Positions 10,194 through 23,100 of a DNA stretch of 64,000 bases are shown here, in pieces (position 1 is the stretch's first letter; each line of letters opens with the position of its first letter). The stretch comes from Chamaecrista fasciculata (Eukaryota; Streptophyta; Magnoliopsida; Fabales; Fabaceae), in assembly GCA_003254925.1 (NCBI GenBank), contig QANZ01018886.1, positions 64,491 to 128,490 of the forward strand, read 5' to 3'. A program made the translations under genes and the position numbers. The notes under the pieces are model-generated. The model searched no databases. It was not told the origin of the DNA and worked only from the letters and a program-made list of their open reading frames with translations.

Positions 10194-13100
10194 TTAGCTG
10201 TCACTCTGACTTGAGTTTGGTTGAGTTTGTGGTGGGTTTTGATTTTGAGTGTGGTTAGAAGAGCCCGGACGCGGTGGAATTACCGGCGGTGTTATCACCG
10301 GAACACTGTGATTCTGCTCGGACATAGCCAGCTGCCATCTTCTTCTCCATCTGAAGAACTCCACAAGAATAGAACTTCCACTCATTACCACACCAAACCC
10401 AGCAAATGTAGCAAGTAGGATTGACAGAACTGCTTGTACATTAACCTGCAGGTCGGAAACAATTAGAAACTAAAACTAAGTCAGCATGTGCCATTCATTC
10501 ATTCTTCAAAAATGACTTTCAAACACATTGCAATTTTCCCTGTAACATGTCAAATTTGCCACTACATGTTCAATTGTTCAGCAAGAACTTGCAGTTGTTT
10601 AAGAGAAAAGCATTTAAAATTAGGCTAAAATGTATAAAATCACCTTGTGCTTTAGGCATTGTGCCAAAAAATCCCTGAACTTTGAAAAGTGACGAAAGAC
10701 TACCTGAAATTTTTGTGCAAATACTATTCATTACAACAATAACTAATTTTAATTTTGGATAAATGTAAAATAACAACACTCAAAATTATATTAAAAAAAA
10801 CTTGATTTTTTTGAATGAAAATCTTAACAAAAAGGGGTTTTTCTACACAAAATAAAAAATTCAAGGAGATTCTTCATCACTTTTCGAAGTTCAGGGTTTT
10901 TTTTGTATAGTGATTAAAGCTCAAGGGGGATTTTATGTATTTCAGCCTTAAATTTATGGCTAAAGCAGATATCTTTAGAAAATAGGCATGGAAGAGTAAG
11001 ACTAGCCTGTGAAGAAAATGGGACCTGCATAAACCACAACATATATGTAATCAGGCTGGAAAAAGATAGATAGCTTCTTTGCATCTTCAAAAATTCTTTA
11101 TGCGTCACTACTAGTGGGATCATACATGCTCATTTGGTATTAACGTCAAAATCTGGCACCATATTTTACATTTATATGACCATTTATCTAATGTAACATA
11201 TTGTGAAGCTTGATGTGTAATGAAAGATGCAGGAAGCAAGAGTTTTGAGAATACAAAGATATATTACCACGTGGTAAAATATATGTGCGAAGAGAACCAC
11301 CAGAGCAAACTGTACAGATGCATAAATCCAGATGAACCTGCTCTTCACTGGACAAAAGTTTCAAAAACTTGGGGGTTTAGCATATTGAACAATATCATAG
11401 CTGAAGAGCTCTTATTCAAAGTTTCTTAATTTCTTGAGGATCTTTGTGAACTTACCCATTGTTGAGGATGTCATGGAAGAGAGTAGACCAAGTACACATG
11501 AAAATGGAAGAGATATGGCAATTGCTCCAGCACCCATTTTTCCAACCTGCACCTAGTCAAATATTTAAGTATATATATAAAAAATATATATATGTCTAAC
11601 ACCAGATTGCATGAGAAGAATTTGGGAAAGTAATTCTTACCAACAGCTGCTCAAGAAAACAGAAATAGGCAAGCATGCTGACGATGACTAAAACAGGCAC
11701 TTCCTGCCAAACCCTGTTAAATTGGTGCAAGAAACTATCAACAATGGTATTATTAGAACATTCTGTTTCAAATCTAAGACAGAACTCGGTCATTACTTGA
11801 GGTGTTTAAGTCATGAGAAGAAAATCCTTCAAGTGCTCAAATAGGATTTTCAAGGAATTAACTTTTATCCAATTCACAAAAATTTCAGAGACTTGATAGT
11901 AATCAAAGTTTCTTAGAAACATGATAGTACGTTCTAGTTACAAGACAATTGTATAATATTAATATTTATTAAACTAAGGAACAAGGAAAGAATTAAAAGA
12001 AGAACTACTTGAATACCTGTATCCACTTGCATCTTCCTGCAGAAACCTACCTGCACCGGTAATCCGAGGTCGAACACTTTGGATTCTTAAAAGAGTGACA
12101 GATAGGTTTCGAACTTCCTCCTTGCACACATCGCAGGTCTTGTTTCCCTTTATGCTAAACCACTTAATAGCACATTCTTGGTGTGCCAAAGCAAGTTCAC
12201 CTTTGCAGCTGCATTCCAGCTTGAAAGTCTCGCCTCCTTCACACAGATCAACCAGACAAATTCTGCACACAGCCTCTTCTTCAGCTATATCCTCACCATC
12301 AGCAACATCATTTTCTGAACAAAGGAAATATTTGAAGATGAATTACTAATCTAAAACTAGAAAGCGCAAGAAAGTGAAGGAAAAAATGTTAAAGAAACAA
12401 GTATTTCAATTATCAACTGTTTTTAAGTGTTTAACAGATTATCCATGCCTAACTGTTTATGCTGCTGATTTTGGCAGTTAATCACAATGTCAATCCAGAG
12501 AACTTCAATAGATATCTAAGAGAGTAAGATATATAAAGTTCTATCCATTACCAGAATCCTTCTCAGAAGATGCTGTGGACAACTCGATTCCTTCCTTCAC
12601 TCGAGGGGTGGAAGGAACAACACGGAAAAACGAATCCATTCTCCTTAAGCCTTTTTCTTGATTGTTGACTGGCACTGACAGAGAGCGAGCTATCTGCGCC
12701 CTGGCCTCTTTTCTCTGCAAAATAAACTAACAACTTAAATCAAGCGATAATCTAGTGGCTTCACGATGAAAGGCTCAGCAAAATATGAAAATATGGAAGG
12801 GATGCTAAAAGCATCAGGTTCTAAGTTAAGGAATAAGCGTGGATTTTATAAGACTTGATATTCCTTCATCCTAAAACAAATTTAAATGAATAGTAAAAAT
12901 TTCAAATGTCATAAACTCAAGTTTTTTAATCTTTAATAAACAATAGCTTCATAGGAACAAGACATTAAAATATCTAGAAAATCTTTATGTTCTAATAATC
13001 TGTTAATGAAAAGCCAAGACGCCATTTTATTATACATTGAGAGAATCAGTTCTAAAAAACATTACCTGCAGAGAAGCACCAACACTTCCAACATGAGCAG

Positions 13101-14708
13101 ATTCTGAATTGGAATGTGTAATTTCATCTGCTGGCAATGACGATGTCCTCTTAATCCTAGGAGTAAATATCTTTGTAAGGGACAAAGTTCTTGAGATCGA
13201 AGGCTTTTCTCGGGGGCCCGAAGAGGAACTTTCTGCAGCTGCAGTGGAAGCCTTTTCAACATCTAATGATGTCAGATACCTGAAGCTCAATTTTGGGAAG
13301 AGACTTCTAATGGATGGTCTTCCTTTTGATGCAGATGGCCCTGGAGACTTGTTATTAACTGGGGCATCAACAGAATGAGAAGTCATGAGAAAATTCACTC
13401 TCTTAGGAGTTGGAGAGGGACTTGGTGTCTGAGGCATCTTGATTGCTACAAAATCCTGAGAAGAAGACTCTTGGGATGTTCTTGAGGGTATTTCTAGGAA
13501 AAGATTTTGTCTCTTCCAACGACGTCCATGTGTGGACTCTTCAGTTATTCCCATGGGATCATCAACCTATGGATAAAATAATATTGAATTTATACTTCAA
13601 CAATGTAAGCCATACGTACATACATGCATACATACTGTAATATTTAGTGTCTAGCGATCAAAATAACCACTTATTCTTATTCCTCAAAGTGTCACTAGTA
13701 AACTACAATAAATTCAAGTGCCAAAAAGTGGGTAGGTGACATAATTTATGCGCCTCCGTGATAGGTAGACTCTTCAACCGACAACATCCTTGGTAAAGGG
13801 AAACAGCTAAGATTTTTATTGATGAAAACTGTAGTAAAAATATTGAAAAATTAAAGCAGAAATTACAATGAAACGGATTCAAGATAAGCTGGACTATCAA
13901 AGAATCATATATAATGTGAATAAGAATTAGCATTGCAATGAGAAAATTCAATGATTCTTGCTGCTATCTTTGTCCAGCAGATTAAAGTTTCCTGGATCTA
14001 TGGGTGATTACAGATGACTTAAAAGAAGTTGAAAGTTGGAATTGATTTGCTCCACCAATTTGTTCAATTGGTTTCAAATTGATTAATTCAAAGTAAACAG
14101 AAGAGAAAAAATAAAGAGACCAAGCCTAACTACACTCAGTTTGATTCACAAGCACTATAAACTAGGACATCCATACCTAACATCACTTAAAAATAATAAT
14201 AAAGTGCTCGAAACTCGAAGGGTAAGGAATTGATATACAAGGTAGTATTATCAAGAAACAAAGAGAAAAGAAAATTTTCACAATCATAGTGAGTAGTTCG
14301 AGTTATTCAGATGAGCAATCATATTACGATCCCTTCAAACATGTTTCACTATATCTACTAAATCACCATATAAAATTTTGAAATTTTCCTTCTGAAAAAA
14401 CAACTGAACACACAGAAGCCGCAGAAGAAGAAGTAAATACATAAAGATAACAGATAGAACTGAGAAGATGAAAAGGCAGACGTAAAGCAAAAATATCTAA
14501 AGAATCAGAGGTGAAATACAGAGAATTACTCTGGCCTCATGCCCTGAATCATCAGAGGGTGAAACCAACCAGACGAAGAAGAAGAAGAAGAAGAAGAAGA
14601 AGAAGCAATTGAAAAACAAAAAAGTACCTTGTGAGCTGGAAGAGATACTGTTCTTTGGCAGGAAGCTACATCATTTGCTTCACTCATAGGCTTGTCTTCA
14701 GTACTCAT
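10194..14708 (-). CDS. RING-CH (RINGv, MARCH-like) transmembrane E3 ubiquitin ligase
   Basis: Eight exons on the minus strand: 14708-14628, 13566-13066, 12714-12552, 12314-12017, 11713-11641, 11546-11456, 11347-11268, 10445-10194. All junctions are GT-AG and in phase; the product is 512 aa starting MSTEDKPMSE. The N-terminal 250 residues are Ser/Pro-rich and probably disordered. The RING-CH finger has C265, C268, C283, C285, H293, C296, C309 and C312, the C4HC3 order and spacing of RINGv proteins. Four hydrophobic segments follow (about 353-372, 379-397, 407-428, 434-459), then a Pro/Gln-rich tail. This family ubiquitinates membrane proteins in endomembranes; the substrate is unknown. Intron 1 carries a GAA microsatellite and intron 7 an inverted-repeat transposon. 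The upstream frame to 14753 opens only with TTG, so ATG 14708 is preferred. From memory Arabidopsis At5g60580 is the likely counterpart. Confidence 0.92.
10622..10948. mobile_element. Inverted-repeat transposon in intron 7 of the RING-CH gene
   Basis: The left end AGGCTAAAATGTATAAAATC is mirrored at the right end (AGGCTGAAATACATAAAATC when read on the other strand). The similarity continues inward for about 80 bp (CTGAACTTTGAAAAGTGA versus CTGAACTTCGAAAAGTGA). It is non-coding, AT-rich and about 330 bp. Long terminal inverted repeats suggest a Mutator-type MITE. Flanking duplications are ambiguous because the flanks are AT-rich. Confidence 0.65.
14575..14604. repeat. (GAA)n microsatellite in intron 1 of the RING-CH gene
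   Basis: About ten GAA units in a row, 24 bases from the exon 1 donor site (exon ends at 14628). It could be length-variable between individuals. Confidence 0.95.
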
Positions 14709-17700
14709 ATTGCGGTGACAAAACGCAAACACAACTTGAAATTCCCAGACCAACCAAAAAGAAGGAATTTACAAGTAGCAAAATAAAGTTCAGTTCTTGC
14801 AGAGTTGGTTAGTGCTTAAAAATGGATTCTTGGGATGAGAGAGAGATGTAAGATGATATGAAGGAGAAGACTAAGCATTTATGAGAGAAGATGGTGGGAA
14901 GCCTGGCCTACTCCCACTCATTAGTCATTACTACACAAATTCAGTCTCCACCAATGCACACGCACTCTTGACATTTTTCTGGGTTTTGCTAAAAATACCA
15001 ACTTTTATTTTTTTTTTCTACTACTTGTCTCGTTTTCTAATTTCCCCCCCTCTCCTTTTAATTTATCTCGCCAAAGAATATGGTAAAGAGAAAATAATGT
15101 AAAGAAAAGGTATTTGGCAAAAAAGATGAAGCTTCCGTTTATTACACTCCCTACCTCTGCTTCTTAACTTCCTTCGTTGGATTTTGGCCAAATAAAAAAA
15201 AGAAAGAAAATTCCTTTGTTGGATGATTCGTTGTGATGTGATAGGAAACAACCACGGTAAAACGCCTTCCCTTATTTCCTCGGAAATTAATGAAATAAAA
15301 ATCACACCTTTGTTTTACGCTATCATGTGGAATTTGTGATTGTTCGTTTACTGCGAAACAGGGAAGGTAAAACAATAAAGAAGAGGAATAAAGAGTGCAA
15401 ATTAAGTGAATCCTCACGAATCTTAGCCTTTTGAGTGGCATCAATATATATCCTTATTAAGTGAATTCTTCTTATCTCAAGGAAGATTTAGCGTCCAATA
15501 TTCTACTATATACAAAAAAATCCTCACAGATACATATTTGTTTCAGGTGAGATAGTCTTTTATGAAAAGAGTATATATGATATATCTATTTTGTAAATGA
15601 TTTTTCACTTTTTGTATATCTTTGACAGTGAGATCAAAGTCGCTGTGAATCATGATCATGCGGAATGAATTCAAATGAGTATAGCCTTTAAAGATCAAAC
15701 AGAGCAACATATATAGTTGGGGGTTTGACGAAGTTTTTGTGCAACCTGTGTCACTAGATGCATAATTAGATTATTAGATATAAACAACACTAAAAGTAAC
15801 ATCAACTTTAAGACCCCGCCTTCTTTGATTTGAGTTTGTATTTTGCAATTTATCAAAAGGAGAAGGAGCAAGTGTGAAGTGCCAGCTGATCAGAGAAACA
15901 CACAGAAAAGGAAAGAAAACAAAATCAACTTCAGATCTTTCAGAAAAGAAATGGAAAAGCCGAATGTATCCAACCCCACACACACAATGCTTATATATAT
16001 ATATATATATATAATTACATATATTACACAACAAAACCATCAACATTCAACTATATATGCACTGTCATGTATGATTAAGCTTGATTTAACTTCACTACTA
16101 AAAGGTTGTACTTTGCAACAACCATTCACCTTTTCTCTTTATCTTTAATTGTAAGCATGTTCAATTTATCAAGTTCCATTATAGTATAGATATTGTTCTG
16201 GCTGTTAATAATAAATTGCGATTAATTGGGTTAATAATAAAGTCAATAACATATAAATAAAAGTAAAATCGCTCATCTCTAACAGGGGACAGAATGAGAT
16301 TTAACCGATTTACATGAGATTTGCCTTTTGTTTTTCTTGTACATTATCATTATGAGGTACTTGGGAAGAGGGAAAAGTTGCATCCTTTTTGTCTTCCTTC
16401 TTTCTCATTGATTCCATACAAAATTTTAGTTTTGAATTAAAGTATCAAATAACAGGCTAGCTGTGCATTGAGTATTGCAAGTAGATTGATAGATGGTCTT
16501 ATGATTATCTGGAAAGTTCAATCAAAACCTCTGCTTTTTTTTTTTTGTTGCTTTTGCCATGAGAGAGAGATGCATGCTTATATTTATACCAAATTGATGG
16601 TCTTGATGCGACTAAATTACAGAATTGAAGACTATTGATCATTAGCTTTCTCCTTTGCCAACAGCCTTTCAAATTAAGCAAAAACATCTTTTATCATAAC
16701 GTGAAAGAGACGACATAACACAACATCCCATGAGTCCCAATTACAAGTTTACAAGACCAAGATTGAAACTTTTGTTTTTCCTTTATTTTTTTTCTTTAAA
16801 AGAAAGTTTAGCTTTCGCATTCCTCGTTTTGGCTAGGGTGAACCGTGAAGATCCTATGAGTTCCTTTTTGGAATTAAAATATGTATTTTATCTAAATCAA
16901 TCAAAAGTTTAGTCAGTGTTTTTTAAAAATGAACAAACTATAGCACATGCATGTGTGGTAGCGTGAGATAATCGATTAGGGGAACGCAAAATGATAAGGA
17001 AAGAAGCGTGGTGCATGACATAATGGGATGTCAGCATTAATGAAATATCACATGTAATATTAATACAAAGTCCAAGTTTGTCCATGCTTTACTGAAACCA
17101 CCAAATTCATTTGCAGCAAAGGTGGCACCTTGATATTAATGGAAGACCGTGTGGATGAGTGAGACAGAGATGAAATAAAATTATGGAAGAAGAAACATTA
17201 AGTGGGTATGGATATGGAAGCAAAATAATGAGACCAAAGATCGATAAAAAATTAAAGGAGTAGCCTTTTCCACTCCCAAGGTGGTGGAGAAGTGGACCAA
17301 TAATAATTAATAATGTGTGTGAAATACTATAAGGTTTAATAAAACAGAAGCAAAGTCAGAAAGTTTGTAAGTTGTATAGTGGGACAAAATGCTTCGTTGC
17401 CATAAACACCACAAAATGGGGAATGAACTTTAACGCCCAGTCAAAAAAACAAATCCTAATTGACTAAATTTACTTACATTAAAATTTTAAAATCAACTTC
17501 CATCCCAAGGCCAAAAGTAGAGTGTTAAATGATTAAATTAGAATACTTAATACAGAACAAATGCTGTAGACCCCACAATTAATTTCACATCTTCAATTAA
17601 GTCTAACGTCTTCAATGAAGTCTAACGTTTCCTTAATACAATGACGATTGTGCGCACCAAATATTTTTTTTTTCTTTTCAACTTTGAAGGAAGTCAAGGA

Positions 17701-17765
17701 ACATAAATAGTTTAATTAAATTTTAAAAAAGACAAAAAATACCTAATCTGCCCACTCATGATATT
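14709..17765. other. Upstream region of the RING-CH gene and intergenic DNA
   Basis: The first hundred bases or so should be the 5' untranslated region and promoter of the RING-CH gene. The remainder holds no gene I can support. A (TA)n run at 15991-16012 and scattered T/A-runs are present. Short frames such as 15843-16148 and 15774-16046 run through the (TA)n tract and lack motifs. Confidence 0.45.
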
Positions 17766-18480
17766 TGTCACGGACTTAGATTTTCACCTTATCCAAGTGA
17801 CCGTGCGGCCTAGTACTTTCGCCTCTAAGTACTAGTCAGCCTCTCAAAACTCTCACAACTCACACTCAAGAGAGTAGTGGAAGTGATTAAGGGAACACAA
17901 GAGATGAAGAACTTAGGAATGCTCCACTAAATACTCAATTACCACTCAACTCTTGGTTACTCAACTATTGATTGGTTAAAAATGAATGCATCTACTCCTT
18001 TTTTGTAGTCATTCCACCTCCTTAATGGACGATGGAGATCTATTTGATCTTACGGTCTATAATTGTCCTCTAGACTCTTCTATACATATCTAGTATGTAC
18101 ATGCAATATCTATACATCTCCATAATGTTCTAGAGTCTTCTACCATACTCTAGACCATTAGGCTTCTACAACCTTCTAGAACCTTCTACATCCTTCTAGA
18201 GTTATGTAGAGACTTTTAGATCATTCTAGATAGTTCTACACCCTTCTAGAAGATTCCACACACATTTAAAACATTCTACACACTTCTAGAATATTCTACA
18301 CGCTTCTAGAATATTCTACAAGCTTCTACACCATACTAGTACCTTCTAGAGAGCTCTTTCACTCTCTAGTCTTATGGAGAGAATTGTAGAGAATTCTTAA
18401 GTCATCATAGACGGGTCGTGATATATTGCATGGAAACTCCCTAAGACGAAGCAGGACTATGGAGTTTTAAGAAGACTTAT
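17766..18480. mobile_element. Probable LTR fragment with TTCTAGAA-rich array
   Basis: The segment opens TGTCACGGACTTAG, a plausible LTR start. From about 18060 to 18360 it is packed with CTTCTAGA, TTCTACA and TCTAGAC words in near-periodic spacing. Copia LTRs with such TTCTAGAA arrays are known, including heat-responsive ones such as Arabidopsis ONSEN. No internal domains or second LTR are seen here, so it would be a solo LTR or fragment. The right boundary is only approximate, no TSD could be confirmed, and a simple minisatellite is the alternative. Confidence 0.45.
18174..18316. promoter_or_regulatory. Cluster of four perfect heat-shock elements (TTCnnGAAnnTTC)
   Basis: Perfect three-block heat-shock-factor sites lie at 18174-18186 (TTCTAGAACCTTC), 18244-18256 (TTCTAGAAGATTC), 18284-18296 and 18304-18316 (both TTCTAGAATATTC). 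The last two are 20 bp apart. Several incomplete versions surround them. The match to the binding consensus is read directly; binding or heat induction is inference. Confidence 0.6.
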
Positions 18481-19357
18481 ATGTTTAGGTTAAGCCAAAC
18501 TAAAGATAATTTTGATTATTGTATGATAAGGACGGCACGATTCATCCACCTCAAAAATAGGTGTGGCATACAACGTGGAAAGAAACCTCCTAATCGTATT
18601 ACCATGCCATTTGTCAACAATTTGCAAAACCCGTTTTTGTATTTTCCTCTCAAAAGTTCCAAGAAAGAGATACCTTAGTGTAATGCCTATTAAATCATTG
18701 AAAAAAAAATTACACATTTCACCTTTACTTACTATATATAAGTTCCCTGAAATTTTGATTCATTATCATTCTTAAACTTTGTAAAACGTTTAATATCTTT
18801 CCGATAATTCCCTACATTTCATCTTGATTATTTCAAAAAACAAATTAACCTTTTCTCTAAATAGTAAATTCACGTCTCTACTCTGCTTTAGATGTGTCTA
18901 AAATAGGAAAAACAGTCACTTCAATTTCTTTTGGAAAGCCACTTGGCATGTTAGTTTTTTAAGTCACATATGAAAATGCATATTTTATCCAAATTAAGAT
19001 GCATTACATGGTTGGGAATAGTTCTAGAGATCCTAAAAAGTTGAGAGCTGGTGGGAGGAGTCAGGAGAGGGAGGGTGTCATTTTCTAATAGAATTGAGGT
19101 AAGGTCCACTAATTGCAGTAACCCAAATCCAAAGTGTATAGTATGACTCATATCCAACAAGGACTTATTAGTGAGGCATTAGCATTATAGTTTGACGCAA
19201 CAGCCACATTCACAGTCACACCATGACATGTTACCTAAAACCATAAATTGTTTGACACATTGCTCATTGTGCTTCCAAAGCTGAAGATGATGTGTCATCA
19301 AGAAAATTAGATAATTCCTAAACAGCAAACCACAAGATCTCATTAATAATAAATTAT
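18481..19357. other. Intergenic, no gene
   Basis: Short overlapping frames near 18481-18775 are open on both strands by chance and lack motifs. Nothing else supported. Confidence 0.45.
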
Positions 19358-19800
19358 AGGTCAAAACCTCCTATTGGTCATTGAACTATAGGGATAATTC
19401 TATTTTAAGCCTCAACTATTTTTTAGTTCCGTTTTTGTATTCAAACTTTCCAATTTGTAATTATGACATTAACAACTAAGATGGACGAATTCCCTCTTCT
19501 TCGTGTCTTAATAAGTGCATTGACAGAAAGAAAAAAAAAAGTTAATCACAGATTAAAAATAAATTTGTCATTGATTTTTTTCTAAGAAAGATTTCTCGCT
19601 CTACCAACTCATTTATCTAGCCACATATGAGAGAGAAATAGTCCGTGTCAGATGTTCAACTTAGAAATAACAACATGATCTAGACGAAATCATGTTTTGG
19701 ACAAATGGAAAAAAATTGAAGACCAAAACAGAATAAAAAAAAAATTCAGGACCGAAACAAAATTTACCTTATAGTTGAAAGACAAATGAAATATTGACCT
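19358..19800. mobile_element. Inverted-repeat transposon (MITE) with 7-bp flanking repeat
   Basis: The ends are AGGTCAAAACCTCCTATTGG and, on the opposite strand at the right, AGGTCAATATTTCATTTG. Both are followed further in by CAACTATAAGG-like sequence. AAATTAT precedes (19351-19357) and follows (19801-19807). The interior is non-coding. The layout resembles Mutator-type non-autonomous elements, but the visible duplication is only 7 bp. Confidence 0.65.
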
Positions 19801-20140
19801 AAATTATATGAAAGGCATGACAACAGTATTGAATATAACCCTTAATAACTTTAAAGTAGTTATCAAGCTAGATAATCCATGGAAACATGTCAAGATACAA
19901 ATAACACTTAATGATGTATGGCGGCTGAATCTTGAAGGTCATGCTTGATAATAATTCAATGTGCAAGGTTAAAAAGATAATTATAGCTGCAACATCAATC
20001 AGTAAGACGAAAGCAAACAGAAAACAAAAAGAGGGTGGGGGGTCCGCCACAAAAGTTTGAGATCCTACTAGATAAGATAGCATAAGTCTCAAACTTGATT
20101 ATGTGGACCTACCACCCACCAAAACCTACCCTCCAACCTC

Positions 20141-23100
20141 CTACCTCTCAAGGAGCATCACCAATTCACAATGTTCAGTATGTGGGAATAGATCAACAGC
20201 CATAGCTTTTATAGGATGAAAGGCCTCTGAGATAGGCATAGACTTAGCCCTATGTCTGGCAAGGCCTGCACTACTCATGTTTCTCCATCCTCTGTTGTCT
20301 TTATTTCCTTTTTCAATTTTCGCTGGGGATGGTGTACATAGTTCAATAGCATTTGCCACCAAAGTTTCAGGGTTACAAGATATGTAACTGCATTTAAAAG
20401 TGCACAATTAGATCGAGAGAATGGGAATTACTTTGAACAAGGGTATAATATAATTCAGAACAAGGACTAACACAAGCCTCCGCAGACAAGGATGAGTCCT
20501 CAGAGCTTTGATCACCTGCAATCCCACAATTTCAGGTTTCAGGGAAAATGTAAGAGTCAAAGACTTATTTGGAATCAGGGAAAAGTATTTATTATAACTA
20601 AATTTGTTCATCAACATAGAAAATGAAATTGGATCTTATATAAGGTAAGAATTTTAGAGAATACAATGTAAACTCAAGAAACAAATACTCAGCAGAAAAG
20701 GCCAATAATCATTTCTTTAATAATTAAAAAAAAATGTTCTTAAAAGTAAAACGCTTGCTTTTATACATGAAATTTACAGCAAAATTAGGCATCCACTAAA
20801 AAAGCAGCGCTAAACTGATCAGACATGTGGATCAGTTAGCATAAGATTCCAAATCCTGTGAGGTGTAGCAACTAATTTTGAGCTTGCACATGATAAGATC
20901 ATGGAAAACAAAATCAAATTTAAAACGGAACTGAAATGTCTGCATTTGACTAGAAGCCCACATGTTACATTGCTTTTATTACAAAACGAACATGAGAATT
21001 GGAATGAACTGCACATCAGGCTAATTATTGACACAATAACATGGGACATAATTTCCTCGTTATAAATAATTGGATAAAACAGAAATGATGAATGATAAAA
21101 TTATATAGTTAAATTTTCGGCAGAAGTGCTTTGCGGCCTTGTTTAATTTTAACTTTTGATTCCAAGATAGGAGTGAATATTTTCAAAACAAAGGGAAAGG
21201 ATGTGTAAACTCACCCTTAATACAATTGTCCACCAAGTTCTACTAGAGCAAGTTTTTAAAGGAACATATTTTTTCACTGACATTTAAATTTTTACATTGT
21301 GAAGGAGTATGATTCTTACAGTGGGATGTAGTCCAGCTCGTGGTGGGTCAACAATAGCAACAACATTTTTAAATTGTTGAACTAAAGTATTCCCATTTTC
21401 AGAACCGCCACCCTTCTGAGCCTCACTTTCACCTTCTTGGTTATCATTTTCTGAACACTGAGATGCTTGTTCACCATTTTCAGTTTCATGGCACACTCTC
21501 CCCTCAGAAACTTCTTCAATGATAGTTGCTGGGGTACTAAAGACATTATCTTGTTCCTTAGGCACATTTAGGTACTCCTTTAATAGAGATCCCATCACGT
21601 CCTCTGCCTATTGCCCATATAATTTGTCAGCACACAAAGGTTCCAATGTCACTTACTAGCGATTAAATCAAGTTATAAAAAAACCATCACAGATAAGTTT
21701 TCTCAGTGCCATAAATAGTGATATCATAAGTATCAATAGATTCGACTAACAATTTCTTGCCTGCATCCATAGCATAACTCAACTAGGAAAGGAAATCAGA
21801 TAGTTGATCACACCTTTGCACAAATAAATTTACAATTTTTTATGCCATTAATGTCAGCATTCCTATGGGCGTCAGATACTGCAGAAGCATTCATTTCAAT
21901 GCCAATCACCTGCAAAATTCAATCAGGCCAAACCATTTTAAAGGCAAAGTATTGGAAAATAAACCATGCGATTTATGCAAATTGAGCTGTAAGTTCTCAG
22001 ATAATATATAGTAAACTTAAGCAGATTTCATTTATCCTCTGCAAGTATAAATCTTCACATATAAACAATCACTTCACAAAATGGGGAATCTTGAACAATT
22101 GAATCCATGGCAAATTAAAAGGTGATTATTACCATACCAACACGGTGTGCCAAGGTCAGGCCAATTGTTCCTGTCCCACAGCATATGTCAAATAGCAATG
22201 TATCGGGACCCAAACATGCCCACTCTCCAGCAAGTGAGTACAACTTCTCAGCAGCTAGAGTGTTAACCTTCAGGAGAAAAAGAAAAATTTTATCTACCAG
22301 AAAAAAAAACATTTCTTTTGGTTGCTCGGAGTCATACATTATTGCCATCACCTGGAAAAATGCCGTTGGAGATATAGAGAACTTGAGATTGCTGATATAA
22401 TCATGGATTCTTATATCTGTGGCACTATTGTTTTCATCCACTTGATCTCCAACTGCTCTAGAATTAAGAAGTGAGCGCAATGGGGCTTCAGCTGGTGCTA
22501 CATTGGAAATTCCTTGGTGATCCTACATGTATAACCAATTAACACATCAGATGTCATTTAAAAAATTAAAGGAACCATTTAACTTGCAATTTAAAAAAGA
22601 AAAAAATATCTTTCACGCCAAATCTGCAGAAAAATTGTGGTGGTACCAGGGAAAGGGGAGGAGCTATTTTTCTGGATAATAATAGGACCCCTGAGTACTT
22701 TCCCATATTAATACTGTTCATGTATCAAACTCAACTTCAGCCGAATTCCTAATAGTGTTACATGATCATGTTACCACAAGAAACAACATACTTCCTGGAC
22801 AGTGTACAAAGGTAGGGATAAATGATTGAACCATATGACTCAGTAATACAAAATCTAACCACTTGCAAATGACCAACAATCCATCCAAAATGGCAGGAAA
22901 AAATAGAACTGAAAATTGAATAACATTCTGGTGACAGATAGAGACGGTGATATTCAGGAGGGAAAAGATTAACAAATCTAACTCACATAAGAATGATACA
23001 ATCTATGTTGCACTTGAACGGGTATGGGTACTTGCACGGGGACCGGGTACGGCTAGTTGTGAAAATTCTGGGGTACGGGTACGACAATATTTATTTAAAA

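Noticed and set aside
15874..15893. TGAAGTGCCAGCTGATCAG resembles miR167 (which has TGAAGCTGCCAGCATGATC)
   Set aside because: Two bases are missing relative to miR167, and no complementary arm forming a hairpin is visible within a few hundred bases. Treated as chance.
15843..16148. 101-codon plus-strand frame
   Set aside because: Reads through a (TA)n tract giving an artificial IYIYIYI stretch; no family resemblance.
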